This document shows, in pieces, positions 7,488 to 15,962 of a stretch of DNA of 64,000 bases; position 1 is the first letter of the stretch; each line of letters begins with the position of its first letter. This DNA is from Balneolaceae bacterium (GTDB lineage: Bacteria > Bacteroidota > Rhodothermia > Balneolales > Balneolaceae), in contig JAEPNO010000009.1 in assembly GCA_017643365.1 (NCBI GenBank), positions 1 to 64,000 on the forward strand, in the 5' to 3' direction. The notes below the pieces were generated by a model. It did no database searches, had not been told where the DNA came from, and worked only from the letters and a program-made list of their open reading frames with translations. A program made the translations under genes and the position numbers.

Positions 7488-8513
7488 TTACTTACATCCC
7501 CATCCCGAATGGGATTTATCGCGAGCAGTTTTTCCGAATTTTGCAGGACGGTAAAACACCTTCACACCTTTGGAGGATAATTCTTTCGGATAGCCGGGAA
7601 TGGTGCTGCAATCGAACGATTCGGCAGCTATGAAACCTTCTGTTTTAGATTGTTCCAAATACTGTTGATAAGGTTCGTACAATTCATCCACGTACTCCGA
7701 AACTAAGGTCAGATCGTACACCGAAATTGAAACCGGCGTGTACATAGTGGTTGAAAGTCGATCGAAAGATGTTGCTGCAATTTGTTCGGCAATCGTCAGA
7801 GGAGATTGGTTTGGATCAGCTTCGAGTTTAAGTACAGAATCCACATCTAAATAAGAAAGATGGAGCTCGGTCGGAGATGCAACCACGGCTTCCGTCTTGT
7901 CCGCGAGTTGGCGTATCATTGCAGGATTTCCATTATTGCAGCTGGATAACACCGTGAGTTTGATGCTTTCCCCAAACTTCGAAAGATCGTTCGAAAATTC
8001 ACGCGCATTAAATGATGGACCGGACAACGAAGCATGATATACGGCCGAATCAGTTACGGGGATCTCATGCCCGAAATAGAAAAAATATTGATTTTTGTTG
8101 GTTTGTGCCTTGGCTTGATAAATCGCAGCTTCTTGATCGAAACCGGCATCGGTTGGTGAGTATTTGCCGTGATCAACCAGAATTCCGTTTTGGTAGTGAT
8201 AATAGAAGCGATCTTTCTTGGGTAAAAGCCCTAAAATTCGATTTTCAGGTTCTTGATGAAAGATAAATACTTCACCTTTTGTGGCTTCTAAGGCAATATC
8301 GAAAGCATTTTGTAGAGCTTCTTGGTCGGCATATTTTTGATTTCCTTCTTCATGAAATACATAGTTGGCATCGCCATGAATCATGAAAATCAACGAGTAC
8401 TCAGGGTTGCCTGATGGCGGAACTTCAGCAGTGATCGGCTTAACCGACGTACAAGCTGAAATTCCAGCTACGATCAGTAATAATAAAATGTGATATGAGT
8501 GTACTGATTTCAT
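7488..8513 (-). CDS. Lipoprotein with a caspase-like (clan CD) fold
   Basis: A 341-residue lipoprotein with signal peptide and lipobox ending ISAC (Cys21). After the anchor, SLIFMIHGDANYVFHEEG opens an alternating strand/helix domain. H149 in FFYFGHE and C192 in LTVLSSCNNG follow successive strands, the arrangement of the His-Cys dyad in clostripain, gingipain and CHAT peptidases. The LSSCNNG motif is close to the LSACNTG of CHAT proteins. It is probably a membrane-anchored, cell-surface or periplasmic cysteine peptidase or a relative. The precise family is not known to me, and the dyad assignment is inferred from spacing and motif shape. Confidence 0.6.
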   Translation of the reverse strand: MKSVHSYHILLLLIVAGISACTSVKPITAEVPPSGNPEYSLIFMIHGDANYVFHEEGNQKYADQEALQNAFDIALEATKGEVFIFHQEPENRILGLLPKKDRFYYHYQNGILVDHGKYSPTDAGFDQEAAIYQAKAQTNKNQYFFYFGHEIPVTDSAVYHASLSGPSFNAREFSNDLSKFGESIKLTVLSSCNNGNPAMIRQLADKTEAVVASPTELHLSYLDVDSVLKLEADPNQSPLTIAEQIAATSFDRLSTTMYTPVSISVYDLTLVSEYVDELYEPYQQYLEQSKTEGFIAAESFDCSTIPGYPKELSSKGVKVFYRPAKFGKTARDKSHSGWGCK

Positions 8514-8534
8514 ACAGGCAGTGCGTGTTGTTAA

Positions 8535-8972
8535 TTACAGGAGTAAAAGAATAAGTACAATTAACAGCGCCGAGGTAAGGCTTAATGTTACCACGCGGTC
8601 GGCTTGCTCGATGTCTTGCTGCACAAAGTTTGCAAAGTTGTTAAGCTGATTGGCAGGCACTTGAGTAAAACCGGCATCGCCATTTAGCTCTGCTTTTTTG
8701 TCCATTAAATCTTTTTTGAATGCAGCTAATTGAGCTTTATCCTCAGCAGGAACGTTTTCTTTGTTTTCAACTTGTTCAATCGTCTCTACCAAATCAGTAA
8801 GGGAATTATTTAGTAGCGCTCTTTTTTCTTCTGCTGATTCCGTTTGTTCAACTTGTTGTACTACCTCGTTGATATGCTTCTTAAACGCAGTGTGTGGATC
8901 AGAAATTTGTGCAACGGCGGCAGTCGATAAAAACAAGCCGAGTACAAAAGTAAATAGTGTTAGTTTTTTCAT
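8535..8972 (-). CDS. Secreted helical protein with C-terminal membrane anchor
   Basis: 145 residues from the ATG at 8972 (MKKLTLFTF); an in-frame start 12 bp upstream is less likely because it only adds MRLT before a normal signal peptide. The signal peptide ends near AVAQ. It is followed by a Glu/Lys-rich helical region, probably coiled coil, and a final hydrophobic helix (SLTSALLIVLILLLL). The product would be exported and tail-anchored in the inner membrane, facing the periplasm. No known domain recognised. It lies 21 bp upstream of the caspase-like lipoprotein gene on the same strand, so the two may form an operon. Confidence 0.6.
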   Translation of the reverse strand: MKKLTLFTFVLGLFLSTAAVAQISDPHTAFKKHINEVVQQVEQTESAEEKRALLNNSLTDLVETIEQVENKENVPAEDKAQLAAFKKDLMDKKAELNGDAGFTQVPANQLNNFANFVQQDIEQADRVVTLSLTSALLIVLILLLL

Positions 8973-9099
8973 TGTTAACCTCATTGTTAGTTTATGTTTG
9001 CTAACAATAATTACTTAAGAATGAGCTTCATGTTCCGTATTTTAACATTCTAAGAACTTTGAGCCACATCAGAACCCCGAATTATCCCCATAGAAAATT

Positions 9100-9555
9100 A
9101 TGAATAAGAAACTGATTATTACGGCATTGATCGCTGTATTTATTGGCATCTATTTATTTAACGCGTTAAAATCTACGGCCCCTATCGAGATTGAAAACGC
9201 GCCGGACTGGATGACCTTAGCGGCTGCCCAAGAAGAAGCCAAAGAAACCGATAAGCTGATTTTGGTGGACGTGTACGAAGTGGGATGTAAATACTGCCGC
9301 GCTATGGAACGCGAAGTGTATCCCGATTCAACCGTGCGCGCCGTGTTGGATGCCGGGTATATTCCTGCAAAGGTTGATGGAAATTCGGAAGAGTTGATTT
9401 CTTTTAATGGCGAGCAAGTGATGTCGCGCGAGTGGGCCCAAAGTTATGGCGTGTATGTTTTCCCGGGCACGTTAATAATTGATGCCGAAGGAAACCTGAT
9501 CCGATCAAAAACCGGTTTTATGAACGTAGACGAACTTCGCCGATTTTTATATTGA
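9100..9555 (+). CDS. Membrane-anchored thioredoxin-like protein
   Basis: A 151-residue protein with an N-terminal membrane anchor (about 5-22) and a thioredoxin-fold domain. The redox motif is C63-K-Y-C66 in EVGCKYCRAM, after the strand LILVDVY. The family's cis-proline lies in YVFPGTLIID. This fits the thioredoxin_7/DsbD-gamma-like group, which reduces disulfides in the periplasm. It is followed 10 bp later by purU, although a functional link is not obvious. Confidence 0.85.
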   Translation: MNKKLIITALIAVFIGIYLFNALKSTAPIEIENAPDWMTLAAAQEEAKETDKLILVDVYEVGCKYCRAMEREVYPDSTVRAVLDAGYIPAKVDGNSEELISFNGEQVMSREWAQSYGVYVFPGTLIIDAEGNLIRSKTGFMNVDELRRFLY

Positions 9556-9565
9556 TCTAATTTCT

Positions 9566-10429
9566 ATGCAGCAAAATCAACAAGTAATTTTACTTATCCA
9601 CTGCGAAGACCAGCCCGGTATCATCGCTGCGGTTACTGATTTTGTGCATCAGCATGGCGGTAACATCATCGATTTAGATCAACATACTGATACAGTTCGT
9701 AATAAATTCTACATGAGGATTTCGTGGGATGTGGAACATTTCGATCTGAACACCAACGAGATCGAGCAACGTTTTGCGAAGCTTCTTGCTGAACGATTTT
9801 CGATGAACTGGAAGTTTTATGTTACAGGAAAGCCGCAACGACTCGCGCTCTTCGTTTCCAAACAACTGCATTGCCTGTACGACATTCTCGGACGTTGGCA
9901 AACCAACGAATGGGACGTTGAAATTCCACTCATCATCAGTAATCATACTGAAGCAGAAGAAGTAGCGAGCAAATTCGATATTGCTTTTCATCACTTGCCC
10001 ATCACCAAAGAAAACAAAGCAGAACAAGAAGCGGCTCAGCAGCAATTATTGGAACAACATTCCATCGATTTGGTGATTTTAGCACGCTACATGCAGATTC
10101 TTTCGGGCGATTTTATCGATGCATGGCGCAATCGTATCATCAACATTCATCATTCATTTTTACCTGCATTTCCGGGAGCCCGGCCGTATCATTCGGCATT
10201 CGAGCGAGGCGTAAAAATCATCGGAGCTACAAGCCATTACGTAACCGAAGATTTAGACGAGGGACCGATCATCGAACAAGACATTGTGCGTGTAACCCAC
10301 CGCGATGACGTTGAGAGCCTGGTAAGAAAAGGACGCGATCTTGAAACGCTGGTGCTGTCGAGAGCGGTTTGGAAACACATACAGCACAAAACATTGGTAA
10401 CCGACAACCGAACCATCATTTTTAACTAA
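9566..10429 (+). CDS. purU: Formyltetrahydrofolate deformylase
   Basis: Hydrolyses 10-formyl-THF to formate and THF, supplying formate for purine synthesis and balancing one-carbon pools. The 287 residues show an N-terminal ACT domain (LLIHCEDQPGIIAAVTDFVH) and a formyltransferase-like catalytic domain. The family triad is N193, H195 and D231 in INIHHSFLPAFPGA and EDLDEGPII. Normal length and all catalytic residues intact. Begins 10 bp after the thioredoxin-like gene and ends 9 bp before the sugar dehydrogenase gene, a compact run of three. Confidence 0.95.
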   Translation: MQQNQQVILLIHCEDQPGIIAAVTDFVHQHGGNIIDLDQHTDTVRNKFYMRISWDVEHFDLNTNEIEQRFAKLLAERFSMNWKFYVTGKPQRLALFVSKQLHCLYDILGRWQTNEWDVEIPLIISNHTEAEEVASKFDIAFHHLPITKENKAEQEAAQQQLLEQHSIDLVILARYMQILSGDFIDAWRNRIINIHHSFLPAFPGARPYHSAFERGVKIIGATSHYVTEDLDEGPIIEQDIVRVTHRDDVESLVRKGRDLETLVLSRAVWKHIQHKTLVTDNRTIIFN

Positions 10430-10438
10430 TCCATCATT

Positions 10439-11539
10439 ATGAAATCACTAAGCACTTTTATCTTTTTGATTGTGAGTCTCTTTTTGCTGACTCCAATACA
10501 CGCTCAAGAAAATTACAAAGCCGAATTGTATGTAGAAGGAATTGACGTTCCTTGGGGCATGGCATGGCTTCCCAATGGCGATATGCTGGTTACCGAACGA
10601 TCCGGTTCGCTGTATTTGGTTAGAAATGGCGAAATAGTGTCTACCGTTGACAACCTGCCCGGCGATATTGACGCAAACGGCCAAGGTGGTTTTTTGGATG
10701 TGGATGTGCATCCGAATTATGACGAAAACGGATGGATTTACTTCTCGTATTCCTCTTCATCCGGCGAAGGCGATGGATCAAATACGGCAATTATCCGTGC
10801 AAAATTAGAGGGCACTGCGCTAACGGATATCGAAACGTTGTACAAGGCAACTCCCAACAGTAAGCGAGGTCAGCATTATGGTAGCCGCATCGAATTTGAC
10901 CGAGACGGCTATTTATTCTTTACGATTGGGGATCGTGGAAATCGTGATGAATTACCTCAGGATATCACCAAAGACGGCGGGAAAGTGTATCGCATTCATG
11001 ATGATGGTCGAATTCCGGAAGACAACCCATTTGTTGGTCAAGATGGGGCAAAACCGGCGGTTTGGTCGTATGGGCATAGAAATCCACAAGGCATGGCGAT
11101 GAATCCTGTTTCAGGTGTGATGTGGGCGCATGAGCATGGTCCGCGAGGTGGAGATGAAATCAACATCATCAAACCGGGAGCCAATTACGGCTGGCCAATT
11201 CTGAGCTTTGGTATTAATTACAGTGGGACTTCGTTTGCGGAAGGAACTTATCGAGAAGGAATGGAACCGCCAATCACCTATTGGGATCCGTCGATTGCGC
11301 CATCAGGAATGACCTTTGTTACTTCCGATATGTATCCGGATTGGAAAGGACACTTGATTGTTGGTTCACTCAAATTTGCCCAACTTCAATTGGTGAGTTT
11401 AGACGGCGATACTGTAACCGGTCGCACTGAAAAACTTGGTGGAATTGGTCGTGTTCGAAGTGTTAAGCAAGCCCCGGATGGCTACATTTACGTTGGAACC
11501 ACGAGAGGTGGCATACATAGAATTGTACCGGCTGAATAA
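10439..11539 (+). CDS. Secreted PQQ-dependent sugar dehydrogenase (GSDH/Asd family)
   Basis: A 366-residue protein with a signal peptide (cleavage near IHAQ) and a six-bladed beta-propeller of the glucose/sorbosone dehydrogenase family. The family segments are visible: VPWGMAWLPNGDMLVTER, a catalytic-His region in GQGGFLDVDVHP, RGQHYGSRIEFD, SYGHRNPQGMA and HEHGPRGGDEINI, and GANYGWP near the C-terminus. Such enzymes oxidise aldose sugars in the periplasm with PQQ and calcium. No PQQ synthesis genes are in the window. An intrinsic terminator follows. Confidence 0.9.
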   Translation: MKSLSTFIFLIVSLFLLTPIHAQENYKAELYVEGIDVPWGMAWLPNGDMLVTERSGSLYLVRNGEIVSTVDNLPGDIDANGQGGFLDVDVHPNYDENGWIYFSYSSSSGEGDGSNTAIIRAKLEGTALTDIETLYKATPNSKRGQHYGSRIEFDRDGYLFFTIGDRGNRDELPQDITKDGGKVYRIHDDGRIPEDNPFVGQDGAKPAVWSYGHRNPQGMAMNPVSGVMWAHEHGPRGGDEINIIKPGANYGWPILSFGINYSGTSFAEGTYREGMEPPITYWDPSIAPSGMTFVTSDMYPDWKGHLIVGSLKFAQLQLVSLDGDTVTGRTEKLGGIGRVRSVKQAPDGYIYVGTTRGGIHRIVPAE

Positions 11540-11562
11540 GCAGTAAGATTTATTTATGATGC

Positions 11563-11591
11563 AAAGCCCGGAAGAGATTTCGGGCTTTTTT
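11563..11591 (+). terminator. Intrinsic terminator
   Basis: Stem AAAGCCCG (11563-11570) and CGGGCTTT (11581-11588) with a 10-nt loop, continuing into a T run to 11591. It closes the purU-sugar dehydrogenase run and faces the convergent glycosyltransferase gene. Confidence 0.85.
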
Positions 11592-11604
11592 GTGGGCAGA
11601 AGCC

Positions 11605-12726
11605 TTACTTGTACTCCACTTTGTAACCATCGCCCATCCACGCAATATCGCGCTTAAACAAAAAGCTGATTGGAAGCCAGATAAAAGAAATGATAGTGTA
11701 CACAAAGGTAAGAGGAATCAGCCAAATGAGGCCTTTATTTCTAGTTTTTGCACTCAACATCCCATATGCAGCACAATCGGTCACAAATTTAATTGCACCA
11801 AAAATCAGCCCGTATTTAGGATAAGCGATGATCACAAAAATAAAAAAAAGAGAGAACGTCATTGCGAATAGAAGGAGCGATGCAATTAATATTTTCTCAA
11901 GTAAACTCCCTTCAAAACCACCTTTTATCCACCGCCGCTGCTGACTTACAATTTGAGAGTATTTTTTAACCGGCTTAAGTTTAATCTGGATGTTTTCGTC
12001 CATGTGATGAAGGATGCCGTAGCCGTTTTTTTTCATCATACCAAAAAGCGCATGGTCCTCAGCAATTTTGAATTCTGCAGCTTCCAAACCGCCGTGGCGT
12101 TCGTAAAACTCACGGCGGATTGCCATGTTTGGGCCAAGTCCGTTTATTGGAATTCCCCATCCCGCTAAACCCCAGCCAACGGGAATGGTAAAAACTCCGG
12201 CGATTTTCTCAAGCGTAGCCAAAAATGTTTTGTTGATGGTTACAGTGGTACCAACAATCAACCCTGAATTCTCTGTAGTTCGGTACAGCATATGCTGTAT
12301 CCAATTTCGGGGCACAATTGCATCTGCATCTGTGATAAATAGCCACTCGCCCTTTGCTTTAGACGCAGCACGAGCTATTCCTCGCGCTTTTGCTTCAAGA
12401 TGTGTTTCCGGGAATTCATCCCCAGAATAAAACTCAACGTGATCATAAGCTTTTGCAAAGTCTTGAAGAATTTTTGGGGTGTTATCGGTAGAGAGATCAT
12501 CAATTAAGATAATCTGCAGCTTTTCTTTGGGATAGGTGAGTTGAGTGAGCGATTGTAAGCAGTCGGCAACGTCCTCTTCTTCATTGCGACAAGAGATTAA
12601 CAGTGAAACAGTCGGGAGATTCTTTTCAATTGCTTTAGTACGTGGTATACGGATCAAGCCGGAAATAATAAAGATTCCCAGTAGCGCGTAGACGCTAAAA
12701 ACCACCCATGCAATGCTTAGGATCAC
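11605..12726 (-). CDS. Membrane glycosyltransferase family 2
   Basis: A 373-residue GT2 enzyme of the processive/cellulose-synthase-like type. An N-terminal membrane helix comes first. The GT-A domain has SLLISCRNEE, D133-A-D135 (metal/nucleotide), E223-D224 (base) and the Q262xxR265W266 motif. At least three C-terminal membrane helices follow, so it acts at the inner membrane on a lipid or lipid-linked acceptor using a nucleotide sugar. It overlaps the ACP gene by 4 bp and is the last member of a five-gene overlapping cassette. The acceptor is unknown; the context suggests a product of the cassette's ACP and ketosynthase. Confidence 0.87.
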   Translation of the reverse strand: MILSIAWVVFSVYALLGIFIISGLIRIPRTKAIEKNLPTVSLLISCRNEEEDVADCLQSLTQLTYPKEKLQIILIDDLSTDNTPKILQDFAKAYDHVEFYSGDEFPETHLEAKARGIARAASKAKGEWLFITDADAIVPRNWIQHMLYRTTENSGLIVGTTVTINKTFLATLEKIAGVFTIPVGWGLAGWGIPINGLGPNMAIRREFYERHGGLEAAEFKIAEDHALFGMMKKNGYGILHHMDENIQIKLKPVKKYSQIVSQQRRWIKGGFEGSLLEKILIASLLLFAMTFSLFFIFVIIAYPKYGLIFGAIKFVTDCAAYGMLSAKTRNKGLIWLIPLTFVYTIISFIWLPISFLFKRDIAWMGDGYKVEYK

Positions 12727-12977
12727 TTCTCATCCAGTTTGGCTTGGATGACCTTAACTACCTGCTCAACGGTTTCAAATTGGCTTATTTGATCGTTTTC
12801 TATATTTATATCAAATTCATTTTCTATATCAATAACCACGTCGATCACATAAAATGAATCGAGGCCAAGATCCTGTATAAGGTGCGATTCAGGCGTGAGT
12901 GTGTCAATGTTCACTTCATCTTCATCCAGGTAAGGTTCGATAATAGCTTTTAACTTCTCAATAATTTCGCTACTCAT
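12723..12977 (-). CDS. Acyl carrier protein
   Basis: An 84-residue acidic ACP. The 4'-phosphopantetheine attachment serine is in DLGLDSFYVIDVV (Ser41 from this start), followed by the usual helix and an acidic helix III. ATG at 12977 overlaps the ketosynthase stop by 8 bp; an alternative ATG at 12983 adds two residues. It differs from a housekeeping ACP in having DSF rather than DSL, and it is not next to fabD/fabG/fabF. That suggests a dedicated carrier for the cassette. Confidence 0.92.
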   Translation of the reverse strand: MSSEIIEKLKAIIEPYLDEDEVNIDTLTPESHLIQDLGLDSFYVIDVVIDIENEFDINIENDQISQFETVEQVVKVIQAKLDEK

Positions 12978-14256
12978 TTGCATCCCACTTTTTTAAAACG
13001 ATACAGCTGTTTACATCACCAAATCCAAGACTTGCTTTCATCAAATAATTTATCGGCATATCCAGTTCTGTATAATTAATACACTCTGGATCTATCTTTT
13101 CGGTAATTTCGGGGTGTAAGTTATCAATATTTATATTCGGATGTGCAAACTGATGATATAATTGTAATGTCGCTGCGACCATTTCAATCGACCCTGACCC
13201 ACCTAGGCAATGCCCAATCATTGACTTAAGTGTATTGATTCGTGGAAAGTGCTTTCCAGCTTTATTCAATGACTCTGACCAAGCTTCAATTTCGCGAACA
13301 TCTCCAATTGTAGAGGTTAAATGGCCACAAATTAAATCTACGTCTTCACCTGTAATTCCTGCTTCTGCCATAGTTGAATGCATCACTCGCCGCGTTGCAG
13401 CAGGGCTATTTGCGGTGATGGAACCACCGTTACGCTGCCCACCATTTACGAGATCGCCGGCAACAATCTCGCCATAAATTTTTGCACCACGTTCGATTGC
13501 GCTTTCCAAAGATTCAAGTACTAATGCACCGGAACCGGTACCGGGTACAAATCCTCCTGGATTAGCCGACAATGGCCGAGAAGCTTTTTCAGGGTGCTCG
13601 TTTGAGTCGGAACAAATAATGCGTAAAGCCTCAAATCCGCTCCAAATAAAAACGCCCTGGCTTTCCGTGCTTCCGCAAAGCATGCGCTTCGCTTTTCCGG
13701 TTTTAATACGTTCGTACCCCATAATTACCGCCTCGCTTCCGGTAGCACACGCCGAAGAGTTTGCAGTAGCAATGTTTCCGAAACCTATCATTTTATTCAA
13801 ATAAGTAACTGCTCCACTGTTCATGGTTTGTTCTACTACACGGGAGCCGATTTTTCGGGGATTTCCGGATTGGAGAATCTCAAATTTTCCACCAATAAAC
13901 TCATCCATTGCCAAAGCACCAACTCCGAATACTATACCAGTATCCCAGTCTGGGTCTTCATCCTTTGGTGTGAAAGGCAGCCCCGAATCTAACCAAGCTT
14001 CATGCCCGGCAAGGCAGGCATATTTCATTGCTTCGTTTTCAAGTTTGATATACAAGCCTGCAGGTAAAATTTCTTTCAGCTTCGCATTGTCATACTCCGG
14101 TTTAGCAGACACCTGGCATTGAAAGTTCAGTGCTTTAAGCGCTTCATCTGATTGCACTCCCGACTTGCCATTTCGTATAGCTGAATAAAACTCCTGAATT
14201 CCTGTTCCGTTGGGCGATACTACGCCAAGTCCGGTGATAACTACTCGGTTATTCAA
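12970..14256 (-). CDS. Beta-ketoacyl-ACP synthase (FabF/KS-like)
   Basis: A condensing enzyme of 428 residues from the TTG at 14256. That start forms a TTGA overlap with the stop of the dehydratase gene and gives the natural N-terminus NNRVVITGLGVVSPNG; a longer frame to 14310 runs inside the upstream gene. The thiolase-fold catalytic set is intact: Cys170 in SSACATGS, His312 in CGHLTSTIGD, Lys344 and His349 in LKSMIGHCLGGSGS. The first His motif reads CGHLTST instead of the usual AHGTST, placing it outside the standard FabF group and closer to secondary-metabolism KS proteins. It extends an acyl chain on the neighbouring ACP. Confidence 0.9.
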   Translation of the reverse strand: MNNRVVITGLGVVSPNGTGIQEFYSAIRNGKSGVQSDEALKALNFQCQVSAKPEYDNAKLKEILPAGLYIKLENEAMKYACLAGHEAWLDSGLPFTPKDEDPDWDTGIVFGVGALAMDEFIGGKFEILQSGNPRKIGSRVVEQTMNSGAVTYLNKMIGFGNIATANSSACATGSEAVIMGYERIKTGKAKRMLCGSTESQGVFIWSGFEALRIICSDSNEHPEKASRPLSANPGGFVPGTGSGALVLESLESAIERGAKIYGEIVAGDLVNGGQRNGGSITANSPAATRRVMHSTMAEAGITGEDVDLICGHLTSTIGDVREIEAWSESLNKAGKHFPRINTLKSMIGHCLGGSGSIEMVAATLQLYHQFAHPNINIDNLHPEITEKIDPECINYTELDMPINYLMKASLGFGDVNSCIVLKKWDANE

Positions 14257-14726
14257 ATTTTGATACTCTCGTTGGGTAGAAAGATGCCGGAAAGCGTGCC
14301 AGAGCAACAAACATCGCCCCGCTCGTTTCGCATCTTAACTTTGGTTTTGAGTCTGTTTAATCGAAAATAGATATTTTTAGCCTCAACTGTTACTGTGGTT
14401 TCTGGATAAACAGGGGCTCCCACTTTTATTTCTGAATTTGTAAAAATGGGTTTTATACTTTCGAAATCAACCTTCGGGTCAACTTTCGCTAGGTTCACCA
14501 TACCTAATGGAATTAGCCCAATTTGTGCCATACACTCAATTAATATAACACTTGGTGTTATCGGTAATCCGGGGAAATGCCCCGAGTAAAAGTACTCGTT
14601 TTTTTTGAAGTGATAGGTTCCTGTGCAATAATTTTCATCTAACTCTTCGATTGAATCGATAAACCTAAAAGGCTCTTTATGAGGAATGGTACTTAAAATT
14701 ACATTAAAATCTGATAAATCAATCAT
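14253..14726 (-). CDS. FabZ/FabA-like hotdog dehydratase
   Basis: A 157-residue hotdog protein from the ATG at 14726; a GTG six bases upstream is possible. The core GHFPGLPITPSVILIECMAQ contains the dehydratase pair His50 and Glu64, as in 3-hydroxyacyl-ACP dehydratases. It would remove water from the 3-hydroxyacyl intermediate after ketoreduction. No ketoreductase is in the cassette, so one must be borrowed from fatty acid synthesis. It overlaps the GNAT-like gene by 8 bp and the KS gene by 4 bp. Confidence 0.85.
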   Translation of the reverse strand: MIDLSDFNVILSTIPHKEPFRFIDSIEELDENYCTGTYHFKKNEYFYSGHFPGLPITPSVILIECMAQIGLIPLGMVNLAKVDPKVDFESIKPIFTNSEIKVGAPVYPETTVTVEAKNIYFRLNRLKTKVKMRNERGDVCCSGTLSGIFLPNESIKI

Positions 14727-15855
14727 TATCACCTACCCTTTTTATAAAACAGCGCCTTCGCTTAATGTCCTTGTCACCTCCACCGAGTGTTTTCCAGAGA
14801 TTAAACATGCGCTCATTAGTTTCAAGCAAAGGGTTTGCATGTAATGTTTTAACGCCAAGTTTCCAAAACCGCTCCCAAAGTTCGCTAAAAATGATCGATA
14901 CAACTCCTGAGTTCTTGTATTCAGGCACGATTCCAATCAAGTACAAATCTAAGTTTTTACTAAATAACATTGCCTTCCCAATATGTAAAAAACCAAACGG
15001 AAACAATCGTCCTTTAGCCTTTTTAAATGCTTCAGTAAGTGAAGGCATGGCCACACCAAAAGCAATTACTTTATTTTGCTTATCAGCTACTAGAGAAATG
15101 TATTTGGGGGATAGATAACTAAAATATTTATCGACAACATACTTGGATTCTGTTGGTGTTAATCGATAAAATCCATATAAATCACCATATGAATTATTTA
15201 CAGCATTAAAAAAATTAATGCCGTAACTCTTAAGATCCTTAGATGACTTGAATTCTACAGTACGTAAATTAAATCTTTGTTTTACAAAGTCTGCAGTCCG
15301 TTTAATTTTATCCGTTGGTTTTTGATTTATATCGCCCCGTAGTTCGAGCCAATCGGCAGCTTTAGTGTACCCCAGTTGCTCTAAGTGTTGTGGGTAATAC
15401 GGAAAATTATAAATTGTTGCGATGGTTGTTGGTTCTTCAAAACCGTCAATCAGCATCCCCTCAAAATCCATATCATTGAACCCAAGTGGGCCATGCACTT
15501 GAGTTGCACCCAATTCTGATGCCCAAGTTTCTACTTGTGTTAACAGCGCTTGAGAAACCTCCAAATCATCGATAAAATCAATCCAGCCAAACCGTAGTTT
15601 CTTTTCGTTTTCCAACTCAGGGCCATGCTTAATTGCGGCAATTCTACCTACAACTTCCCCATCACGATAAGCCAGCCAAAGTCGAGCATCCGCATATTCG
15701 AAAGCGGGGTTTTTAGTACGATCGAAGGTATCCAACTCGTCTCTTATTAATGGCGGAACCCAAAGTTGAGAGTCAGCATATAGCTGGAATGGGAAATCTA
15801 TGAACGCCCGTAATTCTTGCCGGTTGGTTACTTCTTTAAGGGCAATGTTGCTCAT
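14719..15855 (-). CDS. GNAT-like N-acyltransferase family protein
   Basis: A 378-residue protein with GNAT-type features in both halves. The N-terminal part has DARLWLAYRDGEVVGRIAAI and a conserved GPLGFNDMDFEGMLIDGF segment. The C-terminal part has LYLIGIVPEYKNSGVVSIIF (strand plus pyrophosphate-loop region) and NPLLETNERMFNLWKTLGG. I recognise it as the family often annotated as uncharacterised GNAT proteins in Bacteroidota. It is the first gene of the overlapping cassette. An acyltransferase that unloads the cassette's ACP onto an amine or hydroxyl acceptor is a reasonable inference, not shown. Confidence 0.72.
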   Translation of the reverse strand: MSNIALKEVTNRQELRAFIDFPFQLYADSQLWVPPLIRDELDTFDRTKNPAFEYADARLWLAYRDGEVVGRIAAIKHGPELENEKKLRFGWIDFIDDLEVSQALLTQVETWASELGATQVHGPLGFNDMDFEGMLIDGFEEPTTIATIYNFPYYPQHLEQLGYTKAADWLELRGDINQKPTDKIKRTADFVKQRFNLRTVEFKSSKDLKSYGINFFNAVNNSYGDLYGFYRLTPTESKYVVDKYFSYLSPKYISLVADKQNKVIAFGVAMPSLTEAFKKAKGRLFPFGFLHIGKAMLFSKNLDLYLIGIVPEYKNSGVVSIIFSELWERFWKLGVKTLHANPLLETNERMFNLWKTLGGGDKDIKRRRCFIKRVGDND

Positions 15856-15962
15856 AGATAGATTTTTTTTGCTGCAAACTAAAACGATTAAATAGCTCTA
15901 AAGGGCGAAAAGTAAAAAAAAATCTCTTTACTAAAGATTTTTTGTAAGGACTTCTTCTGAAA

